A stretch of 32,870 nt of DNA from a virus (IMGVR_UViG_3300021356_000085:1-32870); one strand, 5' to 3'; counted from the stretch's first letter, positions 1 to 10,354 are shown. Program-made: numbers and translations. Notes: a model not told the origin generated them from the sequence alone.

Positions 1-1158
1 AGTAAATCCGTGACCTGCCTGAGTGACGAAAATCTTGTTCGAGGTGAGAGCCTGAGATGCTTGGTTGATGAGAGAAACCTCACCACCAATGTAGTTCTTC
101 ACAAAACCACGATCACCAGTCAAACCGATCAGGATGGTCTTCTGGATTTCGCCATTGTTTGCTGGCTTAACACCCGTGATGTTTCCGCTTGTCGAGGGGC
201 TGACGAAGTACGCAGCACCAGCAACCAGACTAGCAGACTCATCACTTACACCAGAGAAGTTACCAATGATTTCACCTTGGGTTGTGATTTCAAATCTGTC
301 GGTGGTTATGACTCTGGAAACAACACCAATCGCTTCTGCTGTAACTGGATTATCCCCGAGAGCCTTGGTGTACTCACCATCTGACTTCATGTACACAACA
401 TTACCAAAGGTTAATCCGTGACCCGTCTGGGTGACTGTGATTTTATTAGCACCATTAGCAATCGAGACATAACCATCGTCGTCGATTCTCATGACATCGG
501 AAGAGTGACCAGCGGCGATGTCTGTATTGAATGATCTGAAGATGGTATCGGAACCTGTGGTTCCAGCGGTGGTTCCCGTACCGAATTCGATGATGAGACC
601 CTTGGGTGCAGTTCCTCCCGATGCGCCAGTTGCTAGGCGAATATCGGTTGCACCAAGGATTGCTTTACCTGTTCCGAGTGAGATGTTCTGGTTTGTGTTC
701 CAAGCAGCGTTGTCGTACTTCCAAAGGAACTCCTTGTCACCCGAACTACCCTTGACGATGATACCACCACCCGCACTATTTCCAGATGCATTCATGATGG
801 TGTCATCGTCGGCAGAGACACCAGTTGCACCTAGAATAATGTTGAAGTCATCTACAGTAAACTCTGTCGAGTTGATGGTGGTGGTCGAGCCGTTTACGGT
901 AATACTGCCGTTGAATGTGATGTCCTTATCAATGGTTGAACCGACCTCAATGAACAAGTTTCCGCTGGTGTCTGTTCCTGCGGAAATACCATCACCTACC
1001 ACGGTCCCCTGACTTGAGATAGAAACGCTACCGAGTTGGTAGAGTTTCATCAGGTTCAACTTTTCAATTATAGAGCCGTTGGTAACGGTGAACCACTCAT
1101 AAAAAGTGTCACTTAGAACAAGATCTGGAATTTGGTAAGTGTTTGTTTCAACGCCCAT
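1..1158 (-). CDS. Tail fibre / receptor-binding structural protein, partial (3' end outside window)
   Basis: The gene starts at the ATG at 1158 and reads open for 386 codons to the window edge, so its C-terminus is missing. The visible protein has a short helical N-terminal part with a FYEWFTVTNGS segment (about residues 19-29). A long Gly/Thr/Ser/Asn-rich beta region follows, of the kind seen in trimeric phage fibres, including SITVNGSTTTINSTEFTV near residue 86. A module beginning KITVTQTGHGLTFGNVVYMK (about residue 238) starts again at the window edge as KIFVTQAGHGFT. It overlaps the upstream 62-aa gene by 11 bases and is the last gene of the leftward baseplate series, where distal fibre genes are expected. 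Fibre-like structure is clear; receptor binding is inferred. Its exact role (short fibre, long fibre or wedge-attached spike) cannot be decided without the C-terminus. Confidence 0.7.
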   Translation of the reverse strand, partial: MGVETNTYQIPDLVLSDTFYEWFTVTNGSIIEKLNLMKLYQLGSVSISSQGTVVGDGISAGTDTSGNLFIEVGSTIDKDITFNGSITVNGSTTTINSTEFTVDDFNIILGATGVSADDDTIMNASGNSAGGGIIVKGSSGDKEFLWKYDNAAWNTNQNISLGTGKAILGATDIRLATGASGGTAPKGLIIEFGTGTTAGTTGSDTIFRSFNTDIAAGHSSDVMRIDDDGYVSIANGANKITVTQTGHGLTFGNVVYMKSDGEYTKALGDNPVTAEAIGVVSRVITTDRFEITTQGEIIGNFSGVSDESASLVAGAAYFVSPSTSGNITGVKPANNGEIQKTILIGLTGDRGFVKNYIGGEVSLINQASQALTSNKIFVTQAGHGFT

Positions 1159-1336
1159 CTATTATTCTCTCTAATAACTGTTTAATTTGAGACAACTCGC
1201 CCTTCAGTGTATTTAGTTCATTTTCCACTCGGGATATTTTTTTCTTGTTTTGAATCTCTGGGGTTTCCTTATAAAGAAGTGCCCCACTAATCTCATCCCG
1301 TACAATATCTGATCTGTTTTCTATGGCTTTAATCAC
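1148..1336 (-). CDS. Small coiled-coil protein (62 aa), function unknown
   Basis: This is a 62-codon gene with a GTG start; the GTG overlaps the TGA of the DUF4815 gene upstream (GTGA). The C-terminal half has heptad-like spacing of I/V/L residues (VENELNTLKGELSQIKQLLE, about residues 37-56), which predicts one parallel coiled-coil helix. The N-terminal half contains LLYKETPEIQNKKK. Its end overlaps the fibre gene by 11 bases, so it is translated between a peripheral baseplate protein and a fibre. A connector, a trimerisation partner or a fibre-assembly chaperone would fit, but none of these is shown by the sequence. I do not recognise the family with confidence. Confidence 0.7.
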   Translation of the reverse strand: MIKAIENRSDIVRDEISGALLYKETPEIQNKKKISRVENELNTLKGELSQIKQLLERIIDGR

Positions 1337-4300
1337 GATTCCAGTGCCACCACTCTCATAGATTTAACAATGGGAACAACATTTTGATCAGTGCTAAACA
1401 AACAAATTTTCACTGCAAAAATATCAAAGGGAACTATTGAACCTGAACGATACTCTTCTGTAACTACTTCACTTGGATCACTAGAGAATTTACTCGAAAC
1501 TCGATTCAATCTTATGTAATCTACCTTATCAATACCTTTACCATCACCTTTTACCTTGCATTTGGCATAAACTTGAATTGTGTTCGGGTCAAATTTAACC
1601 GCGTCAACAAATACCCGAAGTCTGTTCGCCATTTGGTTTTCCTGCAAGCGAACTTTTTTCGTGATGTATCTGACTGCTGCCCCAGCGTTTGTTCCACTAG
1701 GGTTCAAATCATCTGTTGTGCCCTTATTATTGTTTATATTATTTTCTATCTCTAAGAATGTGCATGACTTGGTATCAAACGAGGGAGAAACTTCAGTTTC
1801 TGAACTACTAAGTGTCACGATAACATCCGTGCTTTCTGAAGAACTAATAGTTTCAGTTGAGGGTAGACTAATATTTTCGTTTTCTAATATCGAACCATTA
1901 GTCACTGAGTATGTCATACTCTTACTTGTTCCAGATGGAGTCAAGAAACTACCAATCATTCTAGCAACATTTACCTTATGTTCTGAACCCAAGTTCGTTG
2001 AAGTCAGAGTAAAGGATCTAGATCCTCCAGAGTTTTCAAATTCACAACGATTCATGTGGAACATAATGTCTTTAGTAAGATCTGGCTCGGATACATTAGT
2101 GTTTTGTGGTCTGAATAATTTACCACCGTAAACTGGTTTTTGAATTCTGTCACCACTTCCTAACTCCGAAGACCCAATGGTGGCTGTATATACTTCATAA
2201 TCTTTACTGTTGGAACTTAAACATATTGCATACTCGCCTGGTTCTAGGAAAACTGGAGAGTCAAAAGTCACAGTGGTTTTTACAGAAGGACTGTCTGAGT
2301 CAACATTTACATCCGCAGGATAAATCACCTTTTCGGAGAAAGGAATGATCGCCGAAGGATGAGGATATCCGTTTTTAGTGGGTCTTATTTGAACTGTTAC
2401 GGGAAGAGTCGAATCTTTACCTGCAAAGTAAAGACACACATCCTGAACAAACAATCCCTTTGGATGAGAAGATTCGTTAACGAAGAAAGTCTGAGACAGA
2501 GGATCAAGCCACTGATATTGTTTCCCTGTTCTTAGAACTTTCTTTCTGGTGTTAACATCTGAGGGAATAGAGGTACTGTTGACAGTTTGTTTTCTCCTAT
2601 GAATAGGTCTAACAGAGGAGATGCCCTGTGAACGAGTTTCATAAATTCCTTGTGAATGCAGAACAGTTTCTGCTATAGTGTTGGCAGAAGAAATATCATT
2701 TGCGTTATCGATAAATCGAAGAATTCTATTACCACTTAAGATAGTTTCACTTGGTATGGTTAATGTAAGTCCGCTCAGTTTACCTGTGTCGTCGGTGGTT
2801 AGAGATCCATTGACATTATTAGTGACTTCAGTATTATCAATGTACACATTCATGATTGTGTTTGGCTTCAAGTTATGCACGGTGAGAGGAACATCTTTTA
2901 CTCGCATGTAAGGGACAACACTCAAGTCCACAACCTTATCTCTAAGAGTTTTCACGATGTGATCGGGAAAAGAATTTATGTTAGAAGAAACTTGTTCTAT
3001 TCTTTGCTCGATGCTTTGTGTTCTTCGAGGAATTGTGCTTTCTTTCTGCATGTGTGAACGAATGGTGTTTAATTTTTCATTAGTCTTAGGTACAGAAAGA
3101 AGTCTTTCTAATTTGCTCGAACTAACCTTTTTGTCAGGAGCAATACCACACCAGATAGATTCCCAATCATTCCATTGAGATCCAAATCCAACTTTGGTGT
3201 CATTGTATGATGTTGCAACCCAAGCATCGTTTTCACCGAGAGCATTTGTTTTGACAACTGGCCGAGAAAGATCATCAAACCAAGTGTCAATATTATCATT
3301 TGTTTCAATCGATCCGACCCAATTCACCAACTGATAAGGATTGATTTTTATTTTTTCGCTTGCACTTAATTGTTCAGCAAAAGTTATGCCTGAAGTTGAA
3401 TAGTCCAGCGTAATAATACCGTTGTTATGTAATCTAAGATTTTCACCAACATTGTTTACTGATGGGGTATAATCATAAACATCAAAAGAAGGCCTTAGAG
3501 ATTTAGATTGAAAATCAATTGAACACTCATAGTCATCGTTGGAAACATCACCAATATTATGTCCAGTGAAGTCATCAACTAGGATGGCTTTCTTTTCGAG
3601 TTCTGTTCCGCCATCCGTAAAACTAATGGCATCAATTTTTGATTCGATATTAGTGAGAGAACTAAGAACCTCTATCTTTTCTAACCGTTTATCCACATCC
3701 CCAATTTCTTTCATCGTATACCTCTTGTGAGATACACCCTCAATTTCAATATCATTTGGGTTATGGGTATAAGCAGGAATAATTAGGCGATAAAGAGTTA
3801 AAGAATTTTCTTCATCCGCTGGAGTTTCTGGGACCAGTGATGGTTTTCCTGAAACCACTTTGAATTTAGTTAAATCATCATTTATATCTCTTTTGAGAAT
3901 TACTTTATCGATTCTTGGCAAGTAATATTCGTGTGCTAGTTTCAGAACATCATTTTCTCGGAGAGAAGTGATTTGTAAAATCGGAACGGCCGAGGAAGAA
4001 AGAACCCTTTCATTCGCGGGAACATCATCGGTTGTTGCATTTCTATCATAGTCACGAATAAAACGAAAATCTACACATGAAGTAAGAGACATGGTTTTAC
4101 CAGAAAATTCACTTGTATATACTGGTATGTCTTCATATTTAAATGTTTCACTGCTGTTTTCATAAGGATTGTCGATTGGATAAGAGTCTACGGTTATAAA
4201 TCCATACTTACCTTCGTGTTCAAAATAATCATAGTCTATTTGTAACGAAAAGGTGTAGTCCCCATTCTCATCCGTGTATCTCTCTTCCGCAGTTTTGGTA

Positions 4301-6333
4301 AAGTATAGTCTACCAAACTCATAAGAATAGTCTCGTTGTCCATTATCAAAGGTGAAATCTGATATGACCGAGGTGCCTTCTGAAACATCATCTCTAGGAT
4401 CGTTTGAGGTTATTGTGGCAGATCTTATGCGAATAACATCCGATCTGTTTAACTGGATATAAGATTTTCCTGTGTCGTCTGTTTGGACATCCACACCAGA
4501 AACTGTAAGAACTTCATTTCTTAATTTTTTCTGACGAATGTTTGACTGATAGTCTGTGTTGTGTCTAAATTCTATGGTCGCTATGAATCCATAACTTGTA
4601 TTAGCAATTAGATTTTCGAGATGTAAAGCATCACCAAAATTCTTTATACGCCATCCTGTTGTGAATCGCGTTTTATCTGGATCACCTTCAGGAATTGCAT
4701 CATTATTCCTAAACGCTTGATAGTAAGTTCGAGCAAAATCGTTCTCTAGCGTGCTGGTCCCTTCACTTCTGTCTCCCACAAAACTAAACGAGGCAGCATC
4801 GATACCAACTGGATTGGCAGAAGTTAGCGGAACGATCGCTCTACCTTCGCCGTCTGAGGAAAAACTGAAGGTAACTCTCATTCGAACATTTAAGTCCGTT
4901 ATTGTTTTTACAGCCGAACCCCTATCAACAGGGAAAATTAGACTTGAGTCTGTGGAGTTAAACGATACTCCATCGGCTAGAGCAATAATGTTCTCTTCTG
5001 TTTCGTCGTAAGATATAGCAATTCTACCTGAGATTCTCTCATTTTCATTTAAATTTATGTCCATGAGATAGAAACGATAAAATCTTTGATCTAAGTCTGC
5101 GGTTTGAATTGAAATGAGTTTGGCGGTTCCTATCGATCTAAAAGAACCTGTGTCATCTTTAAGAATGGTAACAGTATCAGGCTCTGTGATCCCCTTACCA
5201 CTTGATATTGAACCCAAAAATCCGCCTGGGAGTATGTTACTCCCGTCGTCACCTTCAGGTCCACCTATAAACTGTAAGTCAAGGTATGATCCTAGTTGAT
5301 ATGGTCTTATGGTAGTTAATGACCTAGATTCTGTAACTCTTGCCTTATCGATATCAATAAATTCTTTGGATTGATTTTCAAATTCATATCCGAACAAATA
5401 TGATTTACCTGTTCCCAAACCAAGAGAAAGTTTAGAAGAGTCGCTTGAGTGTTCCTCTACATCTAACTCAAAAGGATCTACAATGTACGAACCCGATTCG
5501 TCGTATGTTCTTCTTGCCAATGTATTTTCGAGTTCTGCATAGTCACTGTAAATAACCTGATTGGTTATGTCTCCATTATCAGTAACGGTTGCTAGTGGTA
5601 TAAAGTTGTCTCGACTTGATGACTTATGGAAGTTTAGGTTTAGGGATAACTGATATCTATCCCCGCCAGGTGCGTTGTAATTATAAGATCCTCTGGATGG
5701 GTCTAGCAGAGTGCTATCGTCGTTTGATCCGATATAATTTCTTTCAATATCAAAACCGTATACACCCTCTCCCGTTAGTCCTTGACTATCAATATTAGCA
5801 GCATATTGTTCTCCGGTTCTAGCAAAATATCCATCAACATAGTAAATACCCTCAGTGACCGAAAACAATTTTGTTTGACCCGTAGTTACAATAGTTGCTG
5901 TTGCAGAAATACCACTAATTGACGAGGTAACAGTTCCAGAGGTTGGTAAAGATTGCCTGACAACCTGAACAAAAAGATATTTGATGTTGTTAATAGTTTC
6001 AGCATGTACCACCTTACCAACAAAGGAGTTGCCGTCATCATCCACCTGACTTATCTCATAATCAATAAAGGACGACAATTCTTGATCAGTCGTCACTGTC
6101 ATAAAATCAATTGTTTGATACGCACTTTCTCCACCATAAACTTTGGATCCATCCTTGAAGACATGATTACCCAGTCTCTCTACTTGGCTTTGTAGAATAG
6201 ATTGAATCTGTGAAAGTTCTCTTGCTTGTATGGCATAACCAGGCCTAAAGAGAATCTTCTGGTAGTTTTTTGTTTCATCGAAATCATCGTAATAAGGTTC
6301 GATGTTAAAAAGATCTGAATTATACGATGGCAT
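1333..6333 (-). CDS. DUF4815-type giant baseplate-associated structural protein (1666 aa)
   Basis: This is the largest gene in the window. The N-terminus (MPSYNSDLFNIEPYYDDF, then GYAIQARELSQIQSILQSQV at about residues 32-51) matches the DUF4815 family that I associate with structural proteins of marine T4-like phages. Long beta-rich stretches follow. A C-terminal region around residues 1290-1420 contains QTFFVNESSHPKGLFVQDVC and IRPTKNGYPHP, typical of virion beta domains. A good AAGGAG ribosome site sits 6 bases before the ATG. It lies directly downstream of gp8, where T4 carries gp9-gp12, so a peripheral wedge or fibre-anchoring role is a reasonable inference. There is no transmembrane segment or signal peptide. 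The family call is fairly firm; the exact position in the baseplate is unknown. Confidence 0.8.
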   Translation of the reverse strand: MPSYNSDLFNIEPYYDDFDETKNYQKILFRPGYAIQARELSQIQSILQSQVERLGNHVFKDGSKVYGGESAYQTIDFMTVTTDQELSSFIDYEISQVDDDGNSFVGKVVHAETINNIKYLFVQVVRQSLPTSGTVTSSISGISATATIVTTGQTKLFSVTEGIYYVDGYFARTGEQYAANIDSQGLTGEGVYGFDIERNYIGSNDDSTLLDPSRGSYNYNAPGGDRYQLSLNLNFHKSSSRDNFIPLATVTDNGDITNQVIYSDYAELENTLARRTYDESGSYIVDPFELDVEEHSSDSSKLSLGLGTGKSYLFGYEFENQSKEFIDIDKARVTESRSLTTIRPYQLGSYLDLQFIGGPEGDDGSNILPGGFLGSISSGKGITEPDTVTILKDDTGSFRSIGTAKLISIQTADLDQRFYRFYLMDINLNENERISGRIAISYDETEENIIALADGVSFNSTDSSLIFPVDRGSAVKTITDLNVRMRVTFSFSSDGEGRAIVPLTSANPVGIDAASFSFVGDRSEGTSTLENDFARTYYQAFRNNDAIPEGDPDKTRFTTGWRIKNFGDALHLENLIANTSYGFIATIEFRHNTDYQSNIRQKKLRNEVLTVSGVDVQTDDTGKSYIQLNRSDVIRIRSATITSNDPRDDVSEGTSVISDFTFDNGQRDYSYEFGRLYFTKTAEERYTDENGDYTFSLQIDYDYFEHEGKYGFITVDSYPIDNPYENSSETFKYEDIPVYTSEFSGKTMSLTSCVDFRFIRDYDRNATTDDVPANERVLSSSAVPILQITSLRENDVLKLAHEYYLPRIDKVILKRDINDDLTKFKVVSGKPSLVPETPADEENSLTLYRLIIPAYTHNPNDIEIEGVSHKRYTMKEIGDVDKRLEKIEVLSSLTNIESKIDAISFTDGGTELEKKAILVDDFTGHNIGDVSNDDYECSIDFQSKSLRPSFDVYDYTPSVNNVGENLRLHNNGIITLDYSTSGITFAEQLSASEKIKINPYQLVNWVGSIETNDNIDTWFDDLSRPVVKTNALGENDAWVATSYNDTKVGFGSQWNDWESIWCGIAPDKKVSSSKLERLLSVPKTNEKLNTIRSHMQKESTIPRRTQSIEQRIEQVSSNINSFPDHIVKTLRDKVVDLSVVPYMRVKDVPLTVHNLKPNTIMNVYIDNTEVTNNVNGSLTTDDTGKLSGLTLTIPSETILSGNRILRFIDNANDISSANTIAETVLHSQGIYETRSQGISSVRPIHRRKQTVNSTSIPSDVNTRKKVLRTGKQYQWLDPLSQTFFVNESSHPKGLFVQDVCLYFAGKDSTLPVTVQIRPTKNGYPHPSAIIPFSEKVIYPADVNVDSDSPSVKTTVTFDSPVFLEPGEYAICLSSNSKDYEVYTATIGSSELGSGDRIQKPVYGGKLFRPQNTNVSEPDLTKDIMFHMNRCEFENSGGSRSFTLTSTNLGSEHKVNVARMIGSFLTPSGTSKSMTYSVTNGSILENENISLPSTETISSSESTDVIVTLSSSETEVSPSFDTKSCTFLEIENNINNNKGTTDDLNPSGTNAGAAVRYITKKVRLQENQMANRLRVFVDAVKFDPNTIQVYAKCKVKGDGKGIDKVDYIRLNRVSSKFSSDPSEVVTEEYRSGSIVPFDIFAVKICLFSTDQNVVPIVKSMRVVALES

Positions 6334-6343
6334 TCAATTCTCC

Positions 6344-8578
6344 TTAGAATCCAATAGAGATTCGGAACTCTTCTCTTTGTCTCTTTTGTCTTGATATAGG
6401 TCTTATATTCTGTATGTATAACACCTCTCCTGAACCCTTCACCAAATCTGGCTCAACAATTGAGGAAATAGTAAACGAACCATCGGGACTGGAGAATGTA
6501 TTTCCAGAGGTAAATCCACCAACTACATTAGTGATGATTAACTCCCCTGTGTTTCCGTTTGTGGCACTCCACGATGCAACATCAGCCGTGCTGAAAATTC
6601 TAGAGTTTTCTTGTGTGATCCCGTCATCTAGTGTGAACGAAGAACTAGTTAGACTGCCTCCACTGTCCTGAACAATGACAGTGGTTGTCATCTTATACAC
6701 GGGAATTTCTGAAGCATCAATGAATGTGTCAATACCAGAATCAATCCTCGAAACTTTAGTTGTGTTTCCTAACTTTGTAAAGGTTCCTGAAGTGGTTCCA
6801 AAAGTTCCTAGCAATTCTCCACCCTCGTCTTCGGAATTTAGGTAGTCAGAGTGTTCAGCAAGTGAGGTTTTCCCCTTGATAGGTTGAGTTGTGCCTGTCG
6901 AAAAAGGAATAGCGGCAAAACTACCCGTTGCCGATAACCTTAAAACTAATTCCCGAGAGGAAGAGTCCCAATACTTTACTACTCCCTCGGCCGTAGATCC
7001 TACGACATCATTGAATTGTGTTACATTTTCATATAGAGCGTAATCACCAGAGGCACCAGAAGAACCAAAATTTATTCTAATAGTTTGATCTGTTCCACTA
7101 GGTAAAACAAAATCAGCAGATGGGTTCTGTAAAACTAGTTTTCCTCCCTGACGGTCATCATTTAACTTCCATGAAACTATTTCAGCGATAGTCTTGGAAT
7201 CAAAGCCGTAAACATTTTCACCAACGGTAAATGTGGGATTATTACCAGTATCAAAATATTCTTCCGCTGATATTCCATATGGTTTTCTGATATTTAGACT
7301 AGTCTTTCTATCGTATTCACTACCAGCCACTCTTTCGGAGTTGTCATTTAAAATTGGATTTTTAATTATTCCAAATTGTCTGAAATCATTTACATTAATA
7401 ATTTCAGGCTGATTTTCTATGTTCTCGTTTAGAACACGAATCATGAGTCGTGAAGTCTCTAATTCGTTGGGAATGTTTGAACCATGTCCACCTTTTGGTC
7501 CTATTTGAACATCAGCAGTTGGTGTTGATCCTGACGAAAGTGTAGTGGGAAAAGTTGCAAAACCAAACTTATATCCTCGACCACCATCTACAATAGAAAT
7601 CCCATTTGGTTTTTTGTCGGCATCAACATTGACATATGCTTTTGCCCCACTCCCATCTCCATGAATTAAGATTTCTGGGAATATTTGAATTTGAGATGGA
7701 TTTAAATTACCTCTACCATAAATTGTTTGTGACAAAGCAGTATCAAGAGTTATTTCCCGAGTTGATGAATTATAGTTTGTTATTCTTCTCAGTTGTCCTA
7801 TTTCTGCTCCTTGACCTCCCGAAACATAAAGAACATATCCCACATACGCTGTCGCGTCACCAGAAATTTGACTACTGTCATCTGGCAGAAAACAACCAGT
7901 AACTCCAGCGGGAGCATCCGCTTGAAGTTCGAACGCCTCTCTTAGTGAGTATTCGTATACTGCATTATTTGGAGTAACATCCACTTTGTAGATTAGTCCG
8001 TCTATAGCCTTTGACTGAACTTCATATTGTAACTGTGCGATGGTTTCATCTGTTTTTTGTGTAGTAGAAACTGGCATATACTCATCGGTGAGAAAATCTT
8101 TCTGATCCTCCGTTAACTTATACATGAATTGCCATTTATAACCATCACTTGTCGTAAAGATGTATGTCCCTGTGAAGGTAGGTTTTTCGGTACTGGCTAT
8201 TCCTCCGTTGTTATCGATGCACTTATATACCCTGTCCGAGTCAGCCAAAACATAATAAGATTTTAGAGAACCAACATCATGCAAATCAACCGAATCATCA
8301 TATTCATCATATATTGTTCCTGTTGCCCAGTCTATTCTTGGAACCACGAACGCACAATTCCTTTCATCAATCTTGATGCAGAAGAGAGAATTTCTTAATG
8401 CTTCGTTGTGAGTGGCTACAGAATCAACAACTGATGGAGGAGTCTCCTCATCCGACCAAGCAGTGGGTTTACCAAAAAACAAAAAGTAATTATCTTTAGA
8501 AATTGGGTCGAATGAAGACAACAAACTTTCTGCGAAGTCAGTTCTGAATTTATTTTGTAATGCATCAGTTAACGACAT
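6344..8578 (-). CDS. gp8: Baseplate wedge protein gp8 (enlarged)
   Basis: Homologue of T4 gp8, a dimeric wedge protein linking gp7 and gp10 in the baseplate. Matches to T4 are visible at the N-terminus: NYFLFFGKPTAWSDEETPPS (residues 30-49), the VPRIDWATG block (79-87, T4 PRRDWG) and DGYKWQFMYKL (145-155, T4 DGYVWEYLFEI). They recur further on as FGIIKNPIL (402-410) and at the very C-terminus as GEVLYIQNIRPI (T4 GEMIYMENRPPI). At 744 aa it is more than twice T4 gp8 (334 aa). The extra sequence lies mainly between about residues 210 and 395 and between about 420 and 715, and is Gly/Ser/Thr-rich beta. A GAGG ribosome site overlaps the stop of the preceding gene. gp8 identity is well supported. 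Confidence 0.88.
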   Translation of the reverse strand: MSLTDALQNKFRTDFAESLLSSFDPISKDNYFLFFGKPTAWSDEETPPSVVDSVATHNEALRNSLFCIKIDERNCAFVVPRIDWATGTIYDEYDDSVDLHDVGSLKSYYVLADSDRVYKCIDNNGGIASTEKPTFTGTYIFTTSDGYKWQFMYKLTEDQKDFLTDEYMPVSTTQKTDETIAQLQYEVQSKAIDGLIYKVDVTPNNAVYEYSLREAFELQADAPAGVTGCFLPDDSSQISGDATAYVGYVLYVSGGQGAEIGQLRRITNYNSSTREITLDTALSQTIYGRGNLNPSQIQIFPEILIHGDGSGAKAYVNVDADKKPNGISIVDGGRGYKFGFATFPTTLSSGSTPTADVQIGPKGGHGSNIPNELETSRLMIRVLNENIENQPEIINVNDFRQFGIIKNPILNDNSERVAGSEYDRKTSLNIRKPYGISAEEYFDTGNNPTFTVGENVYGFDSKTIAEIVSWKLNDDRQGGKLVLQNPSADFVLPSGTDQTIRINFGSSGASGDYALYENVTQFNDVVGSTAEGVVKYWDSSSRELVLRLSATGSFAAIPFSTGTTQPIKGKTSLAEHSDYLNSEDEGGELLGTFGTTSGTFTKLGNTTKVSRIDSGIDTFIDASEIPVYKMTTTVIVQDSGGSLTSSSFTLDDGITQENSRIFSTADVASWSATNGNTGELIITNVVGGFTSGNTFSSPDGSFTISSIVEPDLVKGSGEVLYIQNIRPISRQKRQREEFRISIGF

Positions 8579-8587
8579 TTATTTTCC

Positions 8588-10351
8588 TCATGGGTTAGGA
8601 CTTTCGGAGGTCGTTCCATATGGAATACTATAATATTCATCATGTGTCCCTCCATCAGCCGTGCTTCCCAGATATGGGAACTGTGGAGATGTCCATGTAG
8701 AATATGTAGGATTAGAATGAAAATGCTCGCCCACAGGAATGAAGAAAAATGGATCTAAAGTAATTCCACCGAATGAAGTTCCCGAAGGTATGATGTTCAG
8801 TCCGCGTACATTTGGATGATGATAGACTGGAAAAAAGTTTAGATCTAAACTTTGTGCAGCCGTAACTCCTTCTGCTCCTGCCGTTCCAAGAGGTCCAGTC
8901 AGTCCTGTACCAACAACATGTGCCGTAATGCCTGCTTCGGGAACAGTTCCGATTGTATTACCATTTGCTGTGACACCCGTGAAGCCAGGTGCAAATCCAT
9001 TGGGGTATAAATCAACACTGGTTCCGCTGGTGGAGTTGTTTGATCTGAGATCCTGTGTTGTTCCAAAAGTATATGGTGTGTAGTTTCCTATGATAGACAG
9101 TTCTTCTATCGCAGTCTGACTATGAAATGGTAAGTCGCTGGTTAGATTTTTGGAAAGAAGAACATCACCGAAAACTTTAAATCCTGCGGGGTGAATGAGA
9201 GCCTTGAGGGCTTTCTCGTATTTTTTAAGGGATAAATTTGTTTTCAACACATAAGAAAATCTCTGGTAATAATCACCGTCTTGCAGTTTCTTTCGTGAAC
9301 TTGGCTTTCCTCCATCATCATAAAAGAACCCATCGTAAATAGCAAGGGCACTAGATTTTCCTACACCTAAAGCCCCATCACCCGTTTCGGACTCTACACT
9401 AAATTCCACATCTTCTGTATAGTTTGCTCCGTGATTTAAAATCACAATTTGTTTAATTCTTCCTAAGTTGTCAACGCGAGCAACTCTAGCGGCTGCACCC
9501 ACGCCCGTCTTATTGTCAATGATAACAATGTTGTCATTGATTCTATATCCAGATCCTGCATTGGTAAGTTCAAACTCTCCCACCAAATTGAAGATAGTTT
9601 CTGTTATGGTGTTCCCTGAACTAATTTCACACGATACCTTTCTCCCACCAAAAAAGTTTCCTTGAATATCTTCTAAAAATAACTCAGTAACCTTATACGG
9701 AAAAATTTCATACTGAACAACATCAACCACCGTGGCGGTGGCATCTGTTACAGTTCCCGCTAAAGATTTTTGTGATATTGTTTTGCCCTTCATAGAAAAA
9801 ACATCTGAGGCGTTTGCAGAAGTAACTCGAATAGATTTCTTTTCTATCCATTTACCACCAGATGATTCTATCATGTCAACTCGGGGATAATAAAATTCTA
9901 CAATGCTGTTGTAAAATGCATGAAAGAAAAACTCAAACGATTTTTCTGTTCCTTTTACGGCATAAAAATCTTTGATCTGTTTTAAGATATTTTTTCTGTC
10001 AATAATATTACCCGACAGATCTGACTCAAAGACTCTAGGAATATTTTTCATAAACCTGTCTTCGAACGAATCAACAAAATCTGTCAATGTTTTATCAATG
10101 TCTGTGTAATCATTTAAAAGCAGTGTTCTCTCTGTTGCGTTTCCTTCATTTTCCATCCACTCATAATATGCCTCTAAAAACGCGACAAAGTTGGGATGAT
10201 CTAAATTTACAAAATCGGGGACTTGACTTTGAATTAGAGGCGAGATGCCCTCCATTAATCTTCTAGTTCTCTCAGGTAATGGAACAAGTTCACCGTTAAC
10301 ATAAACGGTATCTGGACCAGTGCCTCCACGGAGAAGTAAACTTAGTGACAT
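8588..10351 (-). CDS. Baseplate wedge protein in the gp7 position (587 aa)
   Basis: The N-terminal third is helical and conserved-looking: QVPDFVNLDHPNFVAFLEAY at about residues 43-62, and ILKQIKDFYAVKGTEKSFEF at about 122-141. It resembles the domain found in tail protein I and wedge proteins of contractile tails. The middle is a beta domain. The last 150 residues are a Gly/Thr/Pro-rich, low-complexity tail ending TSESPNP. It sits between gp6 and gp8, exactly where T4 has gp7, and starts 3 bases after the gp6 stop, so the two are coupled. T4 gp7 is 1032 aa, so this protein is much shorter and the homology is not demonstrated. I call it a gp7 analogue by position and N-terminal fold. Confidence 0.65.
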   Translation of the reverse strand: MSLSLLLRGGTGPDTVYVNGELVPLPERTRRLMEGISPLIQSQVPDFVNLDHPNFVAFLEAYYEWMENEGNATERTLLLNDYTDIDKTLTDFVDSFEDRFMKNIPRVFESDLSGNIIDRKNILKQIKDFYAVKGTEKSFEFFFHAFYNSIVEFYYPRVDMIESSGGKWIEKKSIRVTSANASDVFSMKGKTISQKSLAGTVTDATATVVDVVQYEIFPYKVTELFLEDIQGNFFGGRKVSCEISSGNTITETIFNLVGEFELTNAGSGYRINDNIVIIDNKTGVGAAARVARVDNLGRIKQIVILNHGANYTEDVEFSVESETGDGALGVGKSSALAIYDGFFYDDGGKPSSRKKLQDGDYYQRFSYVLKTNLSLKKYEKALKALIHPAGFKVFGDVLLSKNLTSDLPFHSQTAIEELSIIGNYTPYTFGTTQDLRSNNSTSGTSVDLYPNGFAPGFTGVTANGNTIGTVPEAGITAHVVGTGLTGPLGTAGAEGVTAAQSLDLNFFPVYHHPNVRGLNIIPSGTSFGGITLDPFFFIPVGEHFHSNPTYSTWTSPQFPYLGSTADGGTHDEYYSIPYGTTSESPNP

Positions 10352-10354
10352 CTA

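Noticed and set aside
518-1012. Plus-strand 164-codon frame opposite the partial fibre gene
   Set aside because: The minus-strand frame is open across the whole region with fibre-type repeats; the plus frame is its shadow.
1573-5299. Several plus-strand open frames opposite the DUF4815 gene
   Set aside because: They are short, overlap one another in different frames, lack start signals and mirror the codon bias of the large gene.
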